Shown: positions 8,208-17,686 of the stretch, one piece after another | How positions within the stretch are numbered: the first letter of the stretch is position 1 | How the letters are laid out: each line of letters starts with the position of its first letter | Assembly (NCBI RefSeq): GCF_900109725.1 | Contig: NZ_FOBC01000022.1 | Location: 1 to 64,000, forward strand | Origin: Halomonas daqiaonensis | GTDB taxonomy: Bacteria; Pseudomonadota; Gammaproteobacteria; Pseudomonadales; Halomonadaceae | Direction: 5' to 3' | Length of the DNA stretch: 64,000 nucleotides | The notes under the pieces: model-generated | What the model was told of the DNA's origin: nothing | Databases searched by the model: none | What the model saw: the letters and a program-made list of their open reading frames with translations, nothing else | Translations under genes and position numbers: made by a program

Positions 8208-8636
8208 TCAGGGGCGATCCGGGGTGACGTTGTCGATCGGGGCTTCCCGGGCGTCCGACGTGCCCTCGACGCTGGGGCCGACACCCCGGTCATCGGGCAG
8301 TTGGATGTCGCTGGAGATATTGCCCTGGCGTTCGATATTTGCCAGTTGGTTCCCCTGGAAGGTCAGGGTGACGCGGCGTTGTTCCACGCCGCCATAGGCC
8401 TTGTCGAGGCGATAGACATAGTCCCACTGGCTGGAATCGAAGGGAGCTTCGAGCAGCGGGCTGCCCATCAGGTCGACCACCTGCTGCCGACTCATGCCCG
8501 GTTGCAGCTGTTCGACCATGGCCTTGTTCACCAGGTTGCCCTGGGGCAGGTCGCGCTTGTACACGCCGAAGTAGCTGCAACCGCTGATCATCAGCAGGGC
8601 GGCGGAAAGGGTGATGATTCTGGTCAACTTTTGCAT
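8208..8636 (-). CDS. bamE: Outer membrane assembly lipoprotein BamE
   Basis: A 142-residue lipoprotein of the beta-barrel assembly machinery. The signal peptide ends in the lipobox LMISGC (Cys about 20), so it should be lipidated and anchored in the outer membrane. The SmpA/OmlA fold follows: YKRDLPQGNLV, LQPGMSRQQVVDLMGSP, WDYVYR and RRVTLTFQGNQLANI. The ATG at 8634-8636 is preceded by AGGCG and places the signal peptide at the N-terminus. bamE is divergent from fur, a widespread arrangement in gammaproteobacteria. Confidence 0.94.
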   Translation of the reverse strand: MQKLTRIITLSAALLMISGCSYFGVYKRDLPQGNLVNKAMVEQLQPGMSRQQVVDLMGSPLLEAPFDSSQWDYVYRLDKAYGGVEQRRVTLTFQGNQLANIERQGNISSDIQLPDDRGVGPSVEGTSDAREAPIDNVTPDRP

Positions 8637-8708
8637 TTGCGCCTGTTCTTCACTATCGTGGTTTCGGTCGATCATAACCGACCCTACCCGATACTGCGAA
8701 GAGCGACC

Positions 8709-9155
8709 ATGGCCGACCAGAACCATGAATTGCGCAAGGCCGGTCTCAAAGTGACCCTGCCTCGCGTCAAGATCCTTCAGATCCTCGAGAATGCCTCCGA
8801 GCAGCATCACCTGAGCGCCGAGGATGTCTACAAGACCCTGCTGGACACGGGCGAGGACGTGGGCCTGGCCACCGTCTATCGCGTGCTTACCCAGTTCGAG
8901 TCCGCCGGCCTGGTGATTCGCCATAACTTTGATGGTGGTCATGCGGTCTTCGAGCTTTCCCAGGATGAGCACCACGACCATATGGTGTGCCTGGAGAGCG
9001 GCGAGATCATCGAGTTCTTCGACGAGACCATCGAGCGTCGGCAGCAGGAAATCGCCGAGGAGCACGGCTTCGAGCTGGTCGACCATGCTCTGGTGCTCTA
9101 CGTGAGGCCGCGGGGCTCCAAGGCGACCCGCCCGGAGGGCATCCAGAAGAAGTGA
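8709..9155 (+). CDS. fur: Ferric uptake regulator Fur
   Basis: A 148-residue iron-responsive repressor with an N-terminal winged helix (LPRVKILQILE, GLATVYRVLTQFESAGLVIRH at about 51-72) and a C-terminal metal-binding dimerisation domain (HHDHMVCLESGEIIEF, about 88-103). The only cysteine is Cys94; the second Cys of the usual CxxC pair is absent, so a Cys4 structural zinc site like that of E. coli Fur cannot form. The Pseudomonas aeruginosa protein also lacks this pair. The regulatory-site histidines are retained. The ATG at 8709 is 72 bp from divergent bamE. Confidence 0.95.
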   Translation: MADQNHELRKAGLKVTLPRVKILQILENASEQHHLSAEDVYKTLLDTGEDVGLATVYRVLTQFESAGLVIRHNFDGGHAVFELSQDEHHDHMVCLESGEIIEFFDETIERRQQEIAEEHGFELVDHALVLYVRPRGSKATRPEGIQKK

Positions 9156-9187
9156 CCTCGCCACGCTGAGTCTGCCAGTTACACGAC

Positions 9188-9218
9188 CGCGGCCCCGATC
9201 CCAAGGATCGGGGCCGCG
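9188..9218. terminator. Bidirectional terminator between fur and recN
   Basis: A near-perfect 14-bp stem (CGCGGCCCCGATCC / GGATCGGGGCCGCG) with a three-base loop lies between convergent genes. Confidence 0.7.
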
Positions 9219-9265
9219 TTGCGTCAGGGCTGGGCGGTCCGTGGTGGGCGACCGGTGTTGGTCGC

Positions 9266-10939
9266 TCAGTGGTGGGCGCGTTGGCTGGCATCGAGCATCT
9301 CCCTGGCGTGAGCCAGGGTGTGGTCGGAGAGGTTCACGCCGCCCAGCATGCGGGCCAGTTCGCCGACTCGGCCGGCCTCGTCGAGCAGTGCCATCCGAGT
9401 CAGCGTGGAGGCTTCTCCGGCCTGCTTCTCGATGTGCAGGTGATGGTGCGCCTGGGCGGCTACCTGCGGCAGGTGGGTCACGGTCATCACCTGGCCGTTC
9501 TCGCCGAGCCGGCGCAGCAGTTGGCCGACGATCTCGGCGGTGGCGCCGGAGACGCCCACGTCCACCTCGTCGAACACCAGGCTGGCGATGGTGGAGTGCT
9601 GGGCCGCTACCACCTGGATCGCCAGGCTGATGCGCGAGAGCTCGCCGCCGGAGGCCACCTTGGCCAGCGGCCGGGCCGGCTGGCCGGGATTGGCGCTGAT
9701 CAGCATGCGAGCGACCTCGAGCCCCTCGGCGGCTGGAGCGTCGCGGGTCTCCAGCTCGACCTCGAAAGTTGCCTTGTCCATGGCCAGGAAGGCCAGCTGT
9801 TCCTGCACGGCCTCACCGAAGCGACGGGCGGCCTGGCGGCGAGCCTGTGAGATCTCGGTAGCCTGCTCGTGCCAGCGGTTCTTCAGGGTCTCGGCCTCGC
9901 CGGCCAGGGCCTCCAGGTCGCCATCGCCGCCTTCCAGGCCCTCGAGCTCCTTGGCCAGCCGCCGATGCAGGGCGAGGAGTTCCTCGGGTAGCACATGGTG
10001 CTTGCGGGCGATACGGTGCACCTCGCTAAGACGCCCCTCGACCCAGGCCAGTCGCTCCGGGTCCAACTCGATGCTACCGGCGAAATGGCCGAGCTCGCGG
10101 CTGGCCTCCTCGACCTGGATGCGCGCATCGCCGAGCATGCTGAGGGTGTCGGCCAGGCTGCCGCGCTCGCTGCCCGGCAGCGCCGAGAGGTGCTGGATTG
10201 CCTGGTTGAGCAGTGACAGGGCGCCGCCCTCGTCGCCGTCGCAGCATTCGGCAGCGAACTGTGCCTCGCGCAGCCGCTCCTCGGCGTGGGCCAGCTCCTC
10301 CTGCTCCTCCTCGAGCCCCTTGAGCTCGTCCTCGGCCAAGGCCAGCTGATCGAGCTCCTCGACCTGATAGCGCAGCAGCTGGCGGCGGGCGCGGATCTCG
10401 TCGCCATCCTCGGCCAGGCGCTCGAGGCGGCGGCGGGTCGCCTGCCAGTCGCGGAAGGCCTGGCGCATCTCGGCCACCTGCTCGTGGTGGCCGGCGAAGT
10501 CGTCGAGCAGGCGCAGGTGGGTCTCCTCGTGCAGCAGCGCCTGGTGGGCATGCTGACCGTGGATCTCGATGAGATGCTCGCCCAGGGCACGAAGATCGGC
10601 CACTGTGACCGGCTGGCCGTTGATCCAGGCCTTGGAGCGCCCGCCGCGGGTGACCACCCGGCGCAGTAGGCAGTCGTCCGTGGGCAGCTCTCGTGTCTCG
10701 AGCCAGGCACGGGCCTCGGGCAGCGCCTGGAGGTCGAAGCGGGCACTGAGGTCGGCGCGCTCACGGCCATGGCGCACGCTGGCGCTGTCGGCACGCTCGC
10801 CCAGGCAGAGCCCCAAGGCACCCAGCAGAATGGACTTGCCGGCCCCCGTTTCACCGGTGATGGCGGTCATGCCGCCGCCAAGTTCCAGCTCGAGGTGGTC
10901 GACGATGGCGAAGTCGCGAATGGCAAGCTCTGTCAGCAT
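9266..10939 (-). CDS. recN: DNA repair protein RecN
   Basis: A 557-residue SMC-like ATPase acting in double-strand-break repair. Walker A is GETGAGKS at 29-36. A long charged coiled coil spans about 150-370. The C-terminal ABC signature and Walker B are visible as ASGGELSRISLAIQ and LVFDEVDVGVSG, followed by the D-loop/switch MTVTHLPQVAAQAHHH. Length matches the family. The upstream region has a TTGACT -35 and two imperfect LexA boxes, fitting its known SOS control in other gammaproteobacteria. Confidence 0.96.
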   Translation of the reverse strand: MLTELAIRDFAIVDHLELELGGGMTAITGETGAGKSILLGALGLCLGERADSASVRHGRERADLSARFDLQALPEARAWLETRELPTDDCLLRRVVTRGGRSKAWINGQPVTVADLRALGEHLIEIHGQHAHQALLHEETHLRLLDDFAGHHEQVAEMRQAFRDWQATRRRLERLAEDGDEIRARRQLLRYQVEELDQLALAEDELKGLEEEQEELAHAEERLREAQFAAECCDGDEGGALSLLNQAIQHLSALPGSERGSLADTLSMLGDARIQVEEASRELGHFAGSIELDPERLAWVEGRLSEVHRIARKHHVLPEELLALHRRLAKELEGLEGGDGDLEALAGEAETLKNRWHEQATEISQARRQAARRFGEAVQEQLAFLAMDKATFEVELETRDAPAAEGLEVARMLISANPGQPARPLAKVASGGELSRISLAIQVVAAQHSTIASLVFDEVDVGVSGATAEIVGQLLRRLGENGQVMTVTHLPQVAAQAHHHLHIEKQAGEASTLTRMALLDEAGRVGELARMLGGVNLSDHTLAHAREMLDASQRAHH

Positions 10940-10995
10940 GGTGCCTCCCGGGGCCTGTCTGGGGCTACTGTTCTGAAGCTACTGTTCTAGAACCA

Positions 10996-11037
10996 CTGTC
11001 TATCTATACACATAATGTCATTTTATACAGTAGTCAA
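10996..11037 (-). promoter_or_regulatory. recN promoter with two LexA-like SOS boxes
   Basis: At 11013-11032 the sequence TAATGTCATTTTATACAGTA matches the gammaproteobacterial LexA consensus at about 15 of 20 positions. At 10996-11011 CTG-N10-CAC is a second, weaker box. TTGACT (minus strand, 11032-11037) fits a sigma70 -35 element with TATGTG 17 bases on as a possible -10. The boxes overlap the core promoter. Confidence 0.6.
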
Positions 11038-11080
11038 GGTTCGCCCACAATGCACGTCCGGCTTCGTCTCCCGGTAACGC

Positions 11081-11110
11081 CTTGAGTTCGCCTCGGCCAG
11101 CCCCATATAT
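11081..11110 (+). promoter_or_regulatory. Sigma32-type heat-shock promoter of grpE
   Basis: CTTGAG at 11081-11086 and CCCCATATAT at 11101-11110 are separated by 14 bases. This closely fits the RpoH consensus CTTGAA - N11-17 - CCCCATNT. Confidence 0.7.
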
Positions 11111-11187
11111 CCCGCAGACACGTCATCAAGCCATCATCAATGCCTTGCCAGCGGCCCTGGCCGCTGATTGCCATTCAGGAGACCCAC

Positions 11188-11811
11188 ATGGCCAAAGACC
11201 CCCAGACCCCGCTGGACGACGAACTCGCTCGCGAGGAGCAGGAAGCCGAGCCGCAGCCCGAGACCGTAGAGGGTGAGCTGGAGGACGCCATCGAGGGCGC
11301 CGAGCAGGCTGCCACTGAGTCCCAGGCCGCGGACAATCCCGAGGCCGAGACGCTGGCCGCCCGGGTCGAGGAGCTCGAGCAGAGCGTAGCCGATGCCAAG
11401 GAGCAGCAACTGCGTGCCGCCGCCGAGGCGCAGAACGTGCGTCGCCGCGCCGAGCAGGAGGCCGAGAAGGCGCGCAAGTTCGCCCTCGAGAAATTCGTCA
11501 AGGAACTGCTGCCGGTGGTCGACAGCCTGGAAAAGGCACTGGAGGCTATGCAGGACGGCGCCAGCGAAGCGCATCGCGAGGGCGTTTCCATGACCCTCAA
11601 GATGCAGCACGACGTGCTGGCCAAGTTCGGCGTCGAGGTGGTGGACCCCCACGGCGAGCCCTTCGACCCGCAGTTCCACGAAGCCATCACCATGGTGCCC
11701 AACCCCGAGATGGAGCCCAACACCGTCATGGAAGTGATGCAGAAGGGCTACCTGCTCAACGGACGCCTGGTACGTCCGGCCATGGTGGTGGTCAGCAAGG
11801 CTGCCGACTGA
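11188..11811 (+). CDS. grpE: Nucleotide exchange factor GrpE
   Basis: A 207-residue co-chaperone that releases ADP from DnaK. An acidic, disordered N-terminus (about 1-60) precedes a long coiled coil (about 65-135: [31 protein letters not shown]). The C-terminal beta domain has [13 protein letters not shown] and [23 protein letters not shown]. The ATG at 11188 follows AGGAGA. It is the first gene of a grpE-dnaK-dnaJ heat-shock cluster and has its own RpoH-type promoter. Confidence 0.96.
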   Translation: MAKDPQTPLDDELAREEQEAEPQPETVEGELEDAIEGAEQAATESQAADNPEAETLAARVEELEQSVADAKEQQLRAAAEAQNVRRRAEQEAEKARKFALEKFVKELLPVVDSLEKALEAMQDGASEAHREGVSMTLKMQHDVLAKFGVEVVDPHGEPFDPQFHEAITMVPNPEMEPNTVMEVMQKGYLLNGRLVRPAMVVVSKAAD

Positions 11812-11853
11812 GGCCGGGCCGTACACCGGGGCATACAAAAGCGGCCCTCGGGT

Positions 11854-11881
11854 CTTGAAAAGGTCCTGAGGGCCCCCAGAT
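11854..11881 (+). promoter_or_regulatory. Sigma32-type promoter upstream of dnaK
   Basis: CTTGAAA at 11854-11860 is followed after 12 bases by CCCCCAGAT (11873-11881), a good RpoH match. An inverted repeat of GGCCCTC-type arms overlaps it (about 11843-11875), which could also act as a partial grpE terminator. Confidence 0.6.
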
Positions 11882-11944
11882 AGACGGCAACCCCGCGGTG
11901 AAAGCCGCAGACAATGAATTCAACTGTAATTTTGAGGATTTCCT

Positions 11945-13876
11945 ATGGGACGCATCATCGGTATTGACCTGGGGACCACCAACTCCTGTGTCGCCGTGCT
12001 CGACGGTGACAAGGCCAAGGTGATCGAGAACGCCGAAGGCGCACGCACCACGCCCTCCATCATCGCCTACACCGAAGACGGCGAGATCCTGGTGGGCCAG
12101 GCGGCGAAGCGCCAGGCGGTGACCAACCCGCACAACACCGTCTACGCGATCAAGCGCCTGATCGGCCGTCGCTTCAAGGACGACGTCGTCCAGAAGGACA
12201 TCAAGATGGTGCCCTACACCATCTCCGAGGCCGACAACGGTGACGCCTGGGTGGAAGTGAAGGGCAAGAAGCTCGCGCCGCCGCAGGTCAGCGCCGAAAT
12301 ACTGAAGAAGATGAAGAAGACCGCGGAAGACTACCTGGGTGAGGAAGTCACCGAGGCAGTCATCACCGTACCGGCCTACTTCAACGACAGCCAGCGTCAG
12401 GCCACCAAGGATGCCGGTCGTATTGCCGGCCTCGAGGTCAAGCGCATCATCAACGAGCCGACTGCGGCGGCCCTGGCCTATGGCATGGACAAGGCGCGCG
12501 GTGACAAGACCATCGCGGTCTACGACCTGGGCGGCGGTACCTTCGATATCTCCATCATCGAGGTGGCGGACGTCGACGGCGAGACCCAGTTCGAGGTGCT
12601 GGCCACCAATGGCGACACCTTCCTGGGCGGCGAGGACTTCGACCTGGCGCTGATCAACTACCTGGTCGACCAGTTCAAGTCCGACAGCGGCATCGACCTA
12701 TCCGGCGACAACCTGGCCATGCAGCGCCTCAAGGAAGCCGCCGAGAAGGCCAAGATCGAACTGTCCAGCGCCCAGCAGACCGACGTTAATCTGCCGTACA
12801 TCACGGCCGACAACACTGGTCCCAAGCACCTCAATGTCAAGGTGACCCGCGCCAAGTTGGAGTCGCTTGTCGAGGACCTGATCAAGCGCTCCATGGATCC
12901 GTGCAAGACCGCGCTCAAGGATGCCGGCCTGTCCGCTTCCGAGATCGATGATGTCATCCTGGTCGGCGGCCAGACCCGCATGCCCATGGTGCAGAAGTCC
13001 GTGGCCGACTTCTTCGGCAAGGACGCCCGCAAGGACGTCAACCCGGATGAAGCTGTGGCCGTGGGTGCAGCGATCCAGGGCGGCGTGCTGGGCGGCGACG
13101 TCAAGGACGTGCTGCTGCTCGACGTTACCCCGCTGACCCTGGGCATCGAGACCCTGGGTGGCGTGATGACGCCGTTGATCGAGAAGAACACCACCATCCC
13201 GACCAAGAAGACCCAGACCTTCTCGACCGCGGATGACAACCAGACGGCCGTGACCATCCACGTGCTGCAGGGTGAGCGCAAGCAGTCCAGCGGCAACAAG
13301 TCACTGGGTCGCTTCGACCTCAGCGATATCCCGCCGGCGCCGCGCGGCGTGCCGCAGATCGAGGTTGCCTTCGACCTGGACGCCAACGGCATCCTGCACG
13401 TGTCTGCCAAGGACAAGGCTACCGGCAAGGAGCAGTCGATCGTCATCAAGGCCTCCAGCGGTCTCTCCGAGGAAGAGGTCGAGCAGATGATGCAGGACGC
13501 CGAGGCCCACGCCGACGAGGACAAGAAGTTCGAGGAGCTGGTGCAGCTGCGTAACCAGGCCGACGGCATGGTCCACGCCGCCCGCAAGACCCTCGAAGAG
13601 GCCGGCGACAAGGCCAGCGACGAGGAGAAGCAAGCCATCGAGAGCGCCGCCGCCGAGCTGGAAGAGGCAATCAAGGGTGACGACAAGGACGACATCCAGG
13701 CCAAGCTGGACAAGCTGACCGAGGCTTCCGGCAACCTGGCGCAGAAGATGTACGCCGAGCAGAGCGATGCTGCCCAGCAGGCCGATGAGGCCGGTGGCGA
13801 CGCTGGCGCCAAGAAGGAAGATGACGTGGTCGATGCCGAGTATGAAGAAGTCAACGACGACCAGAAAAAGCAGTAA
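11945..13876 (+). CDS. dnaK: Chaperone protein DnaK (Hsp70)
   Basis: A 643-residue ATP-dependent chaperone. The N-terminal ATPase domain carries [15 protein letters not shown], the phosphate-2 motif [13 protein letters not shown] and the adenosine motif [14 protein letters not shown]. The substrate-binding domain begins near [14 protein letters not shown] with the linker VLLLDV. The alpha-helical lid ends in an acidic, [14 protein letters not shown] tail that ends without the exact E. coli sequence. Length is typical. It works with GrpE and DnaJ encoded on either side. Confidence 0.97.
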   Translation: MGRIIGIDLGTTNSCVAVLDGDKAKVIENAEGARTTPSIIAYTEDGEILVGQAAKRQAVTNPHNTVYAIKRLIGRRFKDDVVQKDIKMVPYTISEADNGDAWVEVKGKKLAPPQVSAEILKKMKKTAEDYLGEEVTEAVITVPAYFNDSQRQATKDAGRIAGLEVKRIINEPTAAALAYGMDKARGDKTIAVYDLGGGTFDISIIEVADVDGETQFEVLATNGDTFLGGEDFDLALINYLVDQFKSDSGIDLSGDNLAMQRLKEAAEKAKIELSSAQQTDVNLPYITADNTGPKHLNVKVTRAKLESLVEDLIKRSMDPCKTALKDAGLSASEIDDVILVGGQTRMPMVQKSVADFFGKDARKDVNPDEAVAVGAAIQGGVLGGDVKDVLLLDVTPLTLGIETLGGVMTPLIEKNTTIPTKKTQTFSTADDNQTAVTIHVLQGERKQSSGNKSLGRFDLSDIPPAPRGVPQIEVAFDLDANGILHVSAKDKATGKEQSIVIKASSGLSEEEVEQMMQDAEAHADEDKKFEELVQLRNQADGMVHAARKTLEEAGDKASDEEKQAIESAAAELEEAIKGDDKDDIQAKLDKLTEASGNLAQKMYAEQSDAAQQADEAGGDAGAKKEDDVVDAEYEEVNDDQKKQ

Positions 13877-13903
13877 ACCACGACATCTGAACCACGGATG
13901 ACG

Positions 13904-13936
13904 CCAGCGCGGGAGCCTGACTCCCGCGTTGGTGTT
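13904..13936 (+). terminator. Partial terminator/attenuator between dnaK and dnaJ
   Basis: CCAGCGCGGGAG pairs with CTCCCGCGTTGG around a five-base loop, followed by TGTTT. This could reduce read-through so that less DnaJ than DnaK is made. Confidence 0.5.
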
Positions 13937-13968
13937 TCCGCAGAGTCCCTACGGAGGCGGACAGACTC

Positions 13969-15114
13969 ATGTCCAAGCGTGATTACTACGAAGTACTGGG
14001 CGTCGAGCGCGGGGCCGACCAGAAGGACATCAAGAAGGCCTACCGGCGCCTCGCCCAGAAATTCCATCCGGACCGTAACCCGGATGATGACAAGGCCGCG
14101 GAGAAATTCCGCGAGGTCTCGGAGGCCTATGAGGTCCTGAGCGACAGCGAGAAACGCGCCGCTTACGACCAGTTCGGCCATGCCGGTGTCGACGAGCAAG
14201 CCGGTGGTGGCGGCGGCTTCGGCGGCGCCGGGGCCGGTGGCTTCAGCGATATCTTCGGCGATGTGTTCGGCGATATCTTCGGCGGGGGCGGCGGGCGCCG
14301 CCATCCCAATGCGCCGGCCCGTGGCTCGGATCTGCGCTACAACCTCGAGCTCGACCTCGAGGACGCCGTGGCCGGCACCAGCGTGGATATTCGCGTGCCG
14401 CGTCATGTCGAATGCGAGCGCTGCGACGGCAACGGTGCCGAGCCGGGCTCCTCCAAGGACACCTGCCCGACCTGTAACGGCATGGGCCAGGTGCGCATGC
14501 AGCAGGGCTTCTTCGCCGTGCAGCAGACCTGCCCGACCTGCCACGGCAGCGGCCAGCACATCAAGGTGCCGTGTCACAAGTGCAACGGCGATGGCCGGGT
14601 ACGCGAGACCCGCACCCTTTCGGTGAAGATCCCGGCCGGCGTGGACACCGGTGACCGCATTCGCCTCAACGGTGAGGGCGAGGCCGGTATCAACGGTGGC
14701 CCGCCCGGGGACCTGTATGTCCAGGCGGCGATCAAGCCGCACCCCATCTTCCAGCGCGACGGCCGCCACCTGCAGTGCGAGGTGCCGATCAACTTCGTCG
14801 ACGCCGCCCTGGGTGGCGAACTCGAGGTGCCGACGCTGGATGGCCGGGTCAAGCTGAAGATCCCGCCCGAGACCCAGACCGGCAAGGTCTTCCGTCTCAA
14901 GGGCAAGGGCATCAAGCCGGTGCGTGGCGGCCCGCCTGGCGACCTGCTGTGCAAGGTCGTGATCGAGACCCCGGTCAAGCTCAAGGAGGAGCAGAAGGAA
15001 CTGCTGCGCAAGTTCCAGGACAGCCTCGGCGGCCAAAACGGCCATCACCACTCACCGAAGAAGTCGAATTTCTTCGATGGGGTGAAGAAGTTCTTCGAGG
15101 ACATGAAGCCGTAA
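13969..15114 (+). CDS. dnaJ: Chaperone protein DnaJ (Hsp40)
   Basis: A 381-residue type I J-protein that delivers substrates to DnaK and stimulates its ATPase. The J domain holds HPD at 33-35. A Gly/Phe-rich linker spans about 72-110. Four CxxCxGxG zinc modules follow ([32 protein letters not shown]). The C-terminal substrate-binding and dimerisation domains complete a normal length. ACGGAGGCGG upstream of the ATG is a strong ribosome-binding site. Confidence 0.97.
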   Translation: MSKRDYYEVLGVERGADQKDIKKAYRRLAQKFHPDRNPDDDKAAEKFREVSEAYEVLSDSEKRAAYDQFGHAGVDEQAGGGGGFGGAGAGGFSDIFGDVFGDIFGGGGGRRHPNAPARGSDLRYNLELDLEDAVAGTSVDIRVPRHVECERCDGNGAEPGSSKDTCPTCNGMGQVRMQQGFFAVQQTCPTCHGSGQHIKVPCHKCNGDGRVRETRTLSVKIPAGVDTGDRIRLNGEGEAGINGGPPGDLYVQAAIKPHPIFQRDGRHLQCEVPINFVDAALGGELEVPTLDGRVKLKIPPETQTGKVFRLKGKGIKPVRGGPPGDLLCKVVIETPVKLKEEQKELLRKFQDSLGGQNGHHHSPKKSNFFDGVKKFFEDMKP

Positions 15115-15133
15115 GGCGAGTCCGCTCGGCAAC

Positions 15134-15171
15134 GACAGGGCCCCGGCATCGCGCGATGTCGGGGCCCTGTC
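15134..15171. terminator. Terminator after dnaJ
   Basis: GACAGGGCCCCGGCATCG pairs with CGATGTCGGGGCCCTGTC almost perfectly. It lies between convergent dnaJ and the HNH pseudogene and can serve both. Confidence 0.7.
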
Positions 15172-15189
15172 ATGTCTGGTTAGTGACGA

Positions 15190-16139
15190 TCAGCGCTGCA
15201 GGTGATCCATCCGCCATGCCAAACCATCGTCGTGGGGTTGGAATCGCTCGTCCCGAGGCAGCGATAGTGGCTGACTGTCCAGCCGCCACAGCCACTGGTT
15301 GTCCGCCATCAGCGCATCGACCACGGGGCTGACGTGCCAGGCTCGATCAGGCCCCGGGGCGATCAGGTGGTTGTCCATCGCCCAGTGCAGATCTGGCGTC
15401 AGAGCCAGGCCATTGCAGGGGCGATCGTCGCGGCTCGCAGCGAAGGGGATCAAGTGGGCGGCTTCGACCAGGAAGCGAAAGTCCGGGGTGATGAAGCGTC
15501 GCCGGCTAGCCGCGCAGCGATAGTCATAGGCATCCAGCACCAGGGTGCGGAATGCCGCGGACCTGGCCTGGTTCTGGTCCGCTTCGCGAACCTCGCCTGC
15601 CAGGCGCTCTGGGGCTTTCTCATATTCGCCACTGGCAAATGCCGTCTCGAGATATGCCTGAAGTAGCGCATAGGCCCCCTTGTTCGAGGACAGATACCGG
15701 CTGGCCAGCAGCGCACAGGCTTCACGGGCAGTGTTGGTGTCCTTAAATGCCGAAAAGAGTGCCGGATCAAGCCGAGCAGCGCCGAAGCGCTGTTCGAGCT
15801 GATTCATGGATTTCGGTTGCCCCATCTGGTCGGCCAACTCCTTCACGGCCTGGCCATACTCGGGACGCCAGAGTTTTCCGGTGGGGCCTTCCCGGTTTTT
15901 TAACGCCCACATCGGCATCCATGGACGGGCTCGGTAGGCTCTCCTGTCGCCGTCTCGAAGATGTCGTGGTAGCGGGCGATCAGGCGTGTATCAATCTGGA
16001 CAAGCGGGGAGGTGATATGGCCTGCCTGAATCTCGCAGATGATCGCCAGCAACAAACAAGGTTGGTGTGGTGCGGGTCGCCCCGTACTTTGGTCGACTTT
16101 GAGCCGTGTTAGGCAGTCAAGCCGAGTATCCATCCGCAC
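15190..16139 (-). pseudogene. HNH restriction-like endonuclease, frameshifted
   Basis: Two minus-strand frames together form one protein. The first 79 codons (16139 to 15900) match the N-terminus of HNH_2-type endonucleases (LTRLKVDQSTGRPAPHQPCLLL). The second frame (15918 to 15190, 242 codons) continues with PMWALKNREGPTGKLWRPEYG and the nuclease motif YDYRCAASRRRF, VEAAHLIPFAASRDDRPCNGLAL, DLHWAMDNHLI. The frames overlap near 15900-15918, so a single small indel separates them. The nuclease half is intact and could be translated from the ATG at 15916-15918. No methylase or other defence gene lies nearby. Confidence 0.75.
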
Positions 16140-16259
16140 TTCCTCTTGTGTTCCCTGTTTCTGCTGCTCCTGAGCTCACACCAGTCTGCCATGCCTTGCT
16201 GCTCAAGTGTGCGGTTACCCTATATCACTCATGTACTAAGGTGCTGGCGACGGTGATCG

Positions 16260-17225
16260 TTACAGCCAGCCGGCTCGACGGAAGCGATAGTAAAGCAGGC
16301 TGCAGGTGCCTCCCATTACCAGCAGGGCCAGGGGGTAGCCGAGTCGCCAGTCAAGCTCCGGCATGTGGGTGAAGTTCATGCCCCAGATGCCGGCGAGGAT
16401 CGTGGCTACCGCGAAGATGGCCGCCCAGGCCGCCAGTCGCTTGTGAACCTCGCCCTCTTCGATGGCCACCATCGAGAGGTTGACCTGGATGGCGGTGATG
16501 GTCATCTCGCGGATGGTGTCCACTGTCGATTCGATGCGGTGCAGGTGGTCGTAGACATCCCGGAAGTACTCCCGTGTCTTGCGGCACAGTGCCGGTACCC
16601 TGCCGCCGAATAGGTGCGCCGTGGCCTCGCCCAGGGGCATGGCAGCGTGCTTGAGCTTCATGGTCTGGCGCTTGAGCTTGTAGAGGCGCTCCAGGCTCCG
16701 GCGGGCCGTACCCTTGACGAAGATCTCGTCCTCGATGCTCTCGAGCTCGGCCTGCAGCGATTCAATGACGGGGAAGTAGCGGTCGACGATGGTGTCCATC
16801 AGGGCATAGAGCACGAAGGCCGGCCCATGCCTCAGAAGCTTCGGCTCGTGCTCGCAGCGCCGGCGTACCTCGGCGAAGCCTCGGCCCGGGTGGAGGCGCA
16901 CCGAGAGCACATAGCCGGGACCTGCAAACACGGCTACCTGGCCGGCCTCGAGCTGGTCGTCGCGCATGGTGATCATGTGCATGACCATGAACAGCGCATC
17001 GCCGTACTCCTCGATCTTGGGGCGCTGGTCCCCTTTCAGGGCGTCCTCCACGGCCAGTTCATGCAGGTCGAACACCTTCTGGAAGGTGGCCATCTCCTCT
17101 TCGTCCGGATTATGCAGTGCCACCCATACGAAGCGGTCCGGCGTTCCCAGGTAATCGCCGATCTCGTGGGTCTGGATGTCCTGCAAGCGATGTCCCTTCT
17201 CGTAGGCCACGCAGTTGACGATCAT
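16260..17225 (-). CDS. corA: Magnesium/cobalt transporter CorA
   Basis: A 321-residue inner-membrane channel for Mg2+ (and Co2+/Ni2+). The soluble N-terminal domain and long stalk helix are followed by two C-terminal membrane segments (about 260-285 and 293-315). Between them is the signature GMNF in GIWGMNFTHMPEL at about 281-293. Family length is about 315-330. It is transcribed alone and faces the DUF2218 gene divergently. No Mg2+ riboswitch was recognised in the 180-bp upstream gap. Confidence 0.92.
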   Translation of the reverse strand: MIVNCVAYEKGHRLQDIQTHEIGDYLGTPDRFVWVALHNPDEEEMATFQKVFDLHELAVEDALKGDQRPKIEEYGDALFMVMHMITMRDDQLEAGQVAVFAGPGYVLSVRLHPGRGFAEVRRRCEHEPKLLRHGPAFVLYALMDTIVDRYFPVIESLQAELESIEDEIFVKGTARRSLERLYKLKRQTMKLKHAAMPLGEATAHLFGGRVPALCRKTREYFRDVYDHLHRIESTVDTIREMTITAIQVNLSMVAIEEGEVHKRLAAWAAIFAVATILAGIWGMNFTHMPELDWRLGYPLALLVMGGTCSLLYYRFRRAGWL

Positions 17226-17407
17226 TTTCAGGTTCTCCCGCCGGTGATGGAGCCGTGTGCAAGAGCATAGACGCTGAGGCCGTTCGCCTGCCGTTCCCTT
17301 CCAACGGTGCGGTATGGGGAGTGAGCGGTAAAGTGCGGTCAGGGCTGGCGTTCCGGGGTGACGTCGTCATAGTCTGAATGCTCACCCAACGAGATGCGGA
17401 GGCCACC

Positions 17408-17686
17408 ATGCCGATTTCACGAGCCGAGCTGCACGCCGAAGACGCGGCGTCGCTGGTCGACCAGCTCTGCGAGCGCTGGTCGGACGCCAAGGAGGTGGAT
17501 CGCTCCAGCGATCCGGTTCGGGTCACCTTCGATGAAGGTAGCTGCTTCCTCCAGGCGCAGCCGGACAAGCTGCTGGTGGTGGTCGAGGCACTGGATGACG
17601 AGTCTCACAACGAGCTCGAGGGCCAGGTGGATGCTGCCCTGGATTCCCTGAAGGGCGTCGAGCTGGATATCGTCTGGGAGGCGTGA
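17408..17686 (+). CDS. DUF2218 domain protein
   Basis: A 92-residue small protein matching DUF2218: SRAELHAEDAASLVDQLCERWSDA, then VRVTFDEGSCFLQAQPDKLLVVVEA. The function of the family is unknown. I prefer the ATG at 17408 (MPISRAEL), which has GCGGAGG upstream, over an ATG ten codons earlier. Its stop overlaps the GTG start of the following transporter, so the two are probably co-translated. Confidence 0.8.
   Translation: MPISRAELHAEDAASLVDQLCERWSDAKEVDRSSDPVRVTFDEGSCFLQAQPDKLLVVVEALDDESHNELEGQVDAALDSLKGVELDIVWEA

Noticed and set aside
8637..9164. N-terminal extension of bamE across fur
   Set aside because: The frame is open upstream, but that part is antisense of fur, and the lipoprotein signal begins exactly at the chosen ATG.
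12658..15051. A 797-codon minus-strand frame opposite dnaK and dnaJ
   Set aside because: It mirrors highly conserved dnaK/dnaJ on the other strand, spans their junction and has no recognisable domain; long antisense frames are expected at this GC content.
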